DNA from: Deltaproteobacteria bacterium
GTDB lineage: Bacteria > Desulfobacterota > Desulfuromonadia > Desulfuromonadales > Geopsychrobacteraceae
DNA: 64,000 nt
Direction: 5' to 3'
NCBI GenBank assembly: GCA_024280335.1
Contig: JAJRQI010000034.1
Location: 186,001-250,000 of the forward strand
Position numbers and translations under genes: made by a program. Position 1 is the stretch's first letter. The number at the start of each line of letters is the position of its first letter. Shown here piece by piece: positions 62,848 through 64,000 of this stretch. The notes below the pieces were generated by a model that saw nothing but the letters and a program-made list of their open reading frames with translations, made no database searches and had not been told where the DNA came from.

Positions 62848-63831
62848 TTAATTCCCAGAAGTATTGCCGGCCGTTAAATGTGCCGGTGTTACCAGCCCGG
62901 CCGGACTGACATAACGAACCTCGCAGCAAAGATCGAAGCCGATCCGCTGCTGCACGGTTTTCCGGATATGGTCGATCAGGGTCAGCACATCGTTTGAGGT
63001 CGCGCCGCCGAGGTTGACGATAAAATTGGCGTGCTGCCGAGAAACTTCAGCCTGACCGATGCGGGTTCCCTTGAGGCCGGCTGCCTCAATAATCTTTCCC
63101 GGAGGCCCGATATCGGCGTGCATCTCGGCGCTGCTCAAAAACACGGAACCACAGTTCGGCTGCTTGCGTGGAAATTTGTATCGCCGGTTGCGTAGATCGC
63201 AGACCATCTCACGACGAATCTCATCAATATCGCCGGGCAAACACTCCAGCTCCGCTTTGACCACCACCGCGCCGGTTCCCTGCAGGGCGCTGTGCCGGTA
63301 GGAGAATTGACACTCCGTCCGGCTGAGAAGCTGCTGTTCCCCGGCAGCGGTGACTATCTGGATCTGCTTGATATTTTCACCGATCCCTTTGCGCTGACTG
63401 CCGCCGTTCATCATCACCAATCCGCCGAGCGTACCGGGAATCCCGATGCAATGTTCCAGTCCGGTCAATCCAGCGCGCATCGACAAACGCGCCAGTTGTG
63501 GCACCCAGGCACCCCCTTCGGCAACAATCCGTTGCCCGTCGAGCTGAATATCCGCCATCTGCGCACCGATCTTCAACACGATCCCACGCACCCCGGCATC
63601 ATCAAACAACAGGTTAGTTCCCTGCCCGATCACCACCAACGGAATCTGCTGCCGATGCGCAAAACGAACCAGAGTCACGATCTGCTGCGGGTTGCTCGGT
63701 TCAATCAACAAATCAGCCGAACCGCCGATTTTCCAACTATTATGCAACGAGAGGGGTGCATCAAATGTGACCCTGCCGACATCCTCAGCAGCAAGTTGCA
63801 TCAGCGTGTGTCGCAAACCCTTGTCCATCAT
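62848..63831 (-). CDS. murB: UDP-N-acetylenolpyruvoylglucosamine reductase
   Basis: From ATG 63831 the protein is 327 residues. FAD-binding blocks are VVIGQGTNLLFDDAGVRGIV and IGIPGTLGGLVMMNGGSQRK; the catalytic Ser lies in QPNCGSVFLSS and a later Glu in the AEVSRQHANFIVNLGGATS region. It performs the second committed step of peptidoglycan synthesis. The start overlaps the recJ TGA by 1 nt (TGATG). The window shows no other mur genes. Confidence 0.94.
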   Translation of the reverse strand: MMDKGLRHTLMQLAAEDVGRVTFDAPLSLHNSWKIGGSADLLIEPSNPQQIVTLVRFAHRQQIPLVVIGQGTNLLFDDAGVRGIVLKIGAQMADIQLDGQRIVAEGGAWVPQLARLSMRAGLTGLEHCIGIPGTLGGLVMMNGGSQRKGIGENIKQIQIVTAAGEQQLLSRTECQFSYRHSALQGTGAVVVKAELECLPGDIDEIRREMVCDLRNRRYKFPRKQPNCGSVFLSSAEMHADIGPPGKIIEAAGLKGTRIGQAEVSRQHANFIVNLGGATSNDVLTLIDHIRKTVQQRIGFDLCCEVRYVSPAGLVTPAHLTAGNTSGN

Positions 63832-64000
63832 CAACGGCTCTGCCCGACATCTGAACAACGAAAGTCGACCAGCTGCAGCTGCACCGAGGTCTGCCCCCGC
63901 CATTTGTTGATGCCGGGACGGAACAGTAGATCGACGTTGCCGACCAGTTGCTCAAAACGCTCCGCCATACCGAAGGCGATACAACCGAGCCGACAACCGT
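63831..64000 (-). CDS. recJ: Single-stranded-DNA exonuclease RecJ, C-terminal end only
   Basis: About 56 residues of the C-terminus are visible, reading IAFGMAERFEQLVGNVDLLF then RPGINKWRGQTSVQLQLVDF before a TGA at 63831-63833. The RPGINxW...LQLxD pattern matches the RecJ OB-fold tail. The gene continues beyond the window edge. Its stop overlaps the murB start by 1 nt. Confidence 0.8.
   Translation of the reverse strand, partial: GCRLGCIAFGMAERFEQLVGNVDLLFRPGINKWRGQTSVQLQLVDFRCSDVGQSR

Overview
The window looks like a chromosomal stretch from a Gram-negative deltaproteobacterium of the Desulfuromonas/Geobacter type. This is inferred from the family content, the compact minus-strand operons, and runs such as pheA-tyrA-aroA-cmk-ispH-rpsA and lpxD-fabZ-lpxA-lpxB-msbA-waaA-lpxK. 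No rRNA gene is present and no tRNA was recognised, so the placement rests on gene content and order only.

Positions 1-20117 hold surface-polysaccharide genes, almost all on the minus strand. They include an edge-truncated glycosyltransferase, a sulfotransferase, a Wzx-like flippase, a UDP-glucuronate 4-epimerase, the four dTDP-rhamnose genes, GDP-fucose genes (gmd, fcl), ADP-heptose genes (gmhB, hldE, gmhA) with an unrecognised coupled protein between hldE and gmhA, several glycosyltransferases, an O-antigen ligase-like protein and an ELM1-family protein. Positions 20121-34724 carry lipid A and outer-membrane assembly genes (lpxK, waaA, an acyltransferase, msbA, lpxB, lpxA, fabZ, lpxD, skp, bamA, lolD, lolC/E) and lysS.

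Positions 34897-43331 form a long minus-strand operon. It starts with a TPR lipoprotein and a DUF4292-like lipoprotein, continues with an oligopeptide ABC transporter (binding protein and two permeases, no ATPase), and ends with an NTF2-like protein, mutM and a thioesterase. Between the two permease genes lie a strongly structured intergenic element and a MshEN-domain protein that matches the c-di-GMP receptor motif. Positions 43615-47979 are a plus-strand signalling module: a small membrane protein, a 1071-residue Na+/solute symporter-GAF-SpoIIE phosphatase fusion, a STAS antagonist and an RsbW-like kinase. This is a complete partner-switching cascade with a transporter as its input.

The remainder (48032-64000) holds a frameshifted HAD gene, lgt, a pseudouridine synthase, a probable 380-nt structured noncoding RNA with its own promoter and terminator, ihfB, sppA, rpsA, ispH, cmk, aroA, tyrA, pheA, an ADP-ribosylglycohydrolase, a plus-strand aminotransferase, a KAS III-like synthase, murB and the end of recJ. 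Three kinds of palindromic intergenic repeats are present. Several strong intrinsic terminators sit only 12-41 nt in front of the next co-directional start codon.
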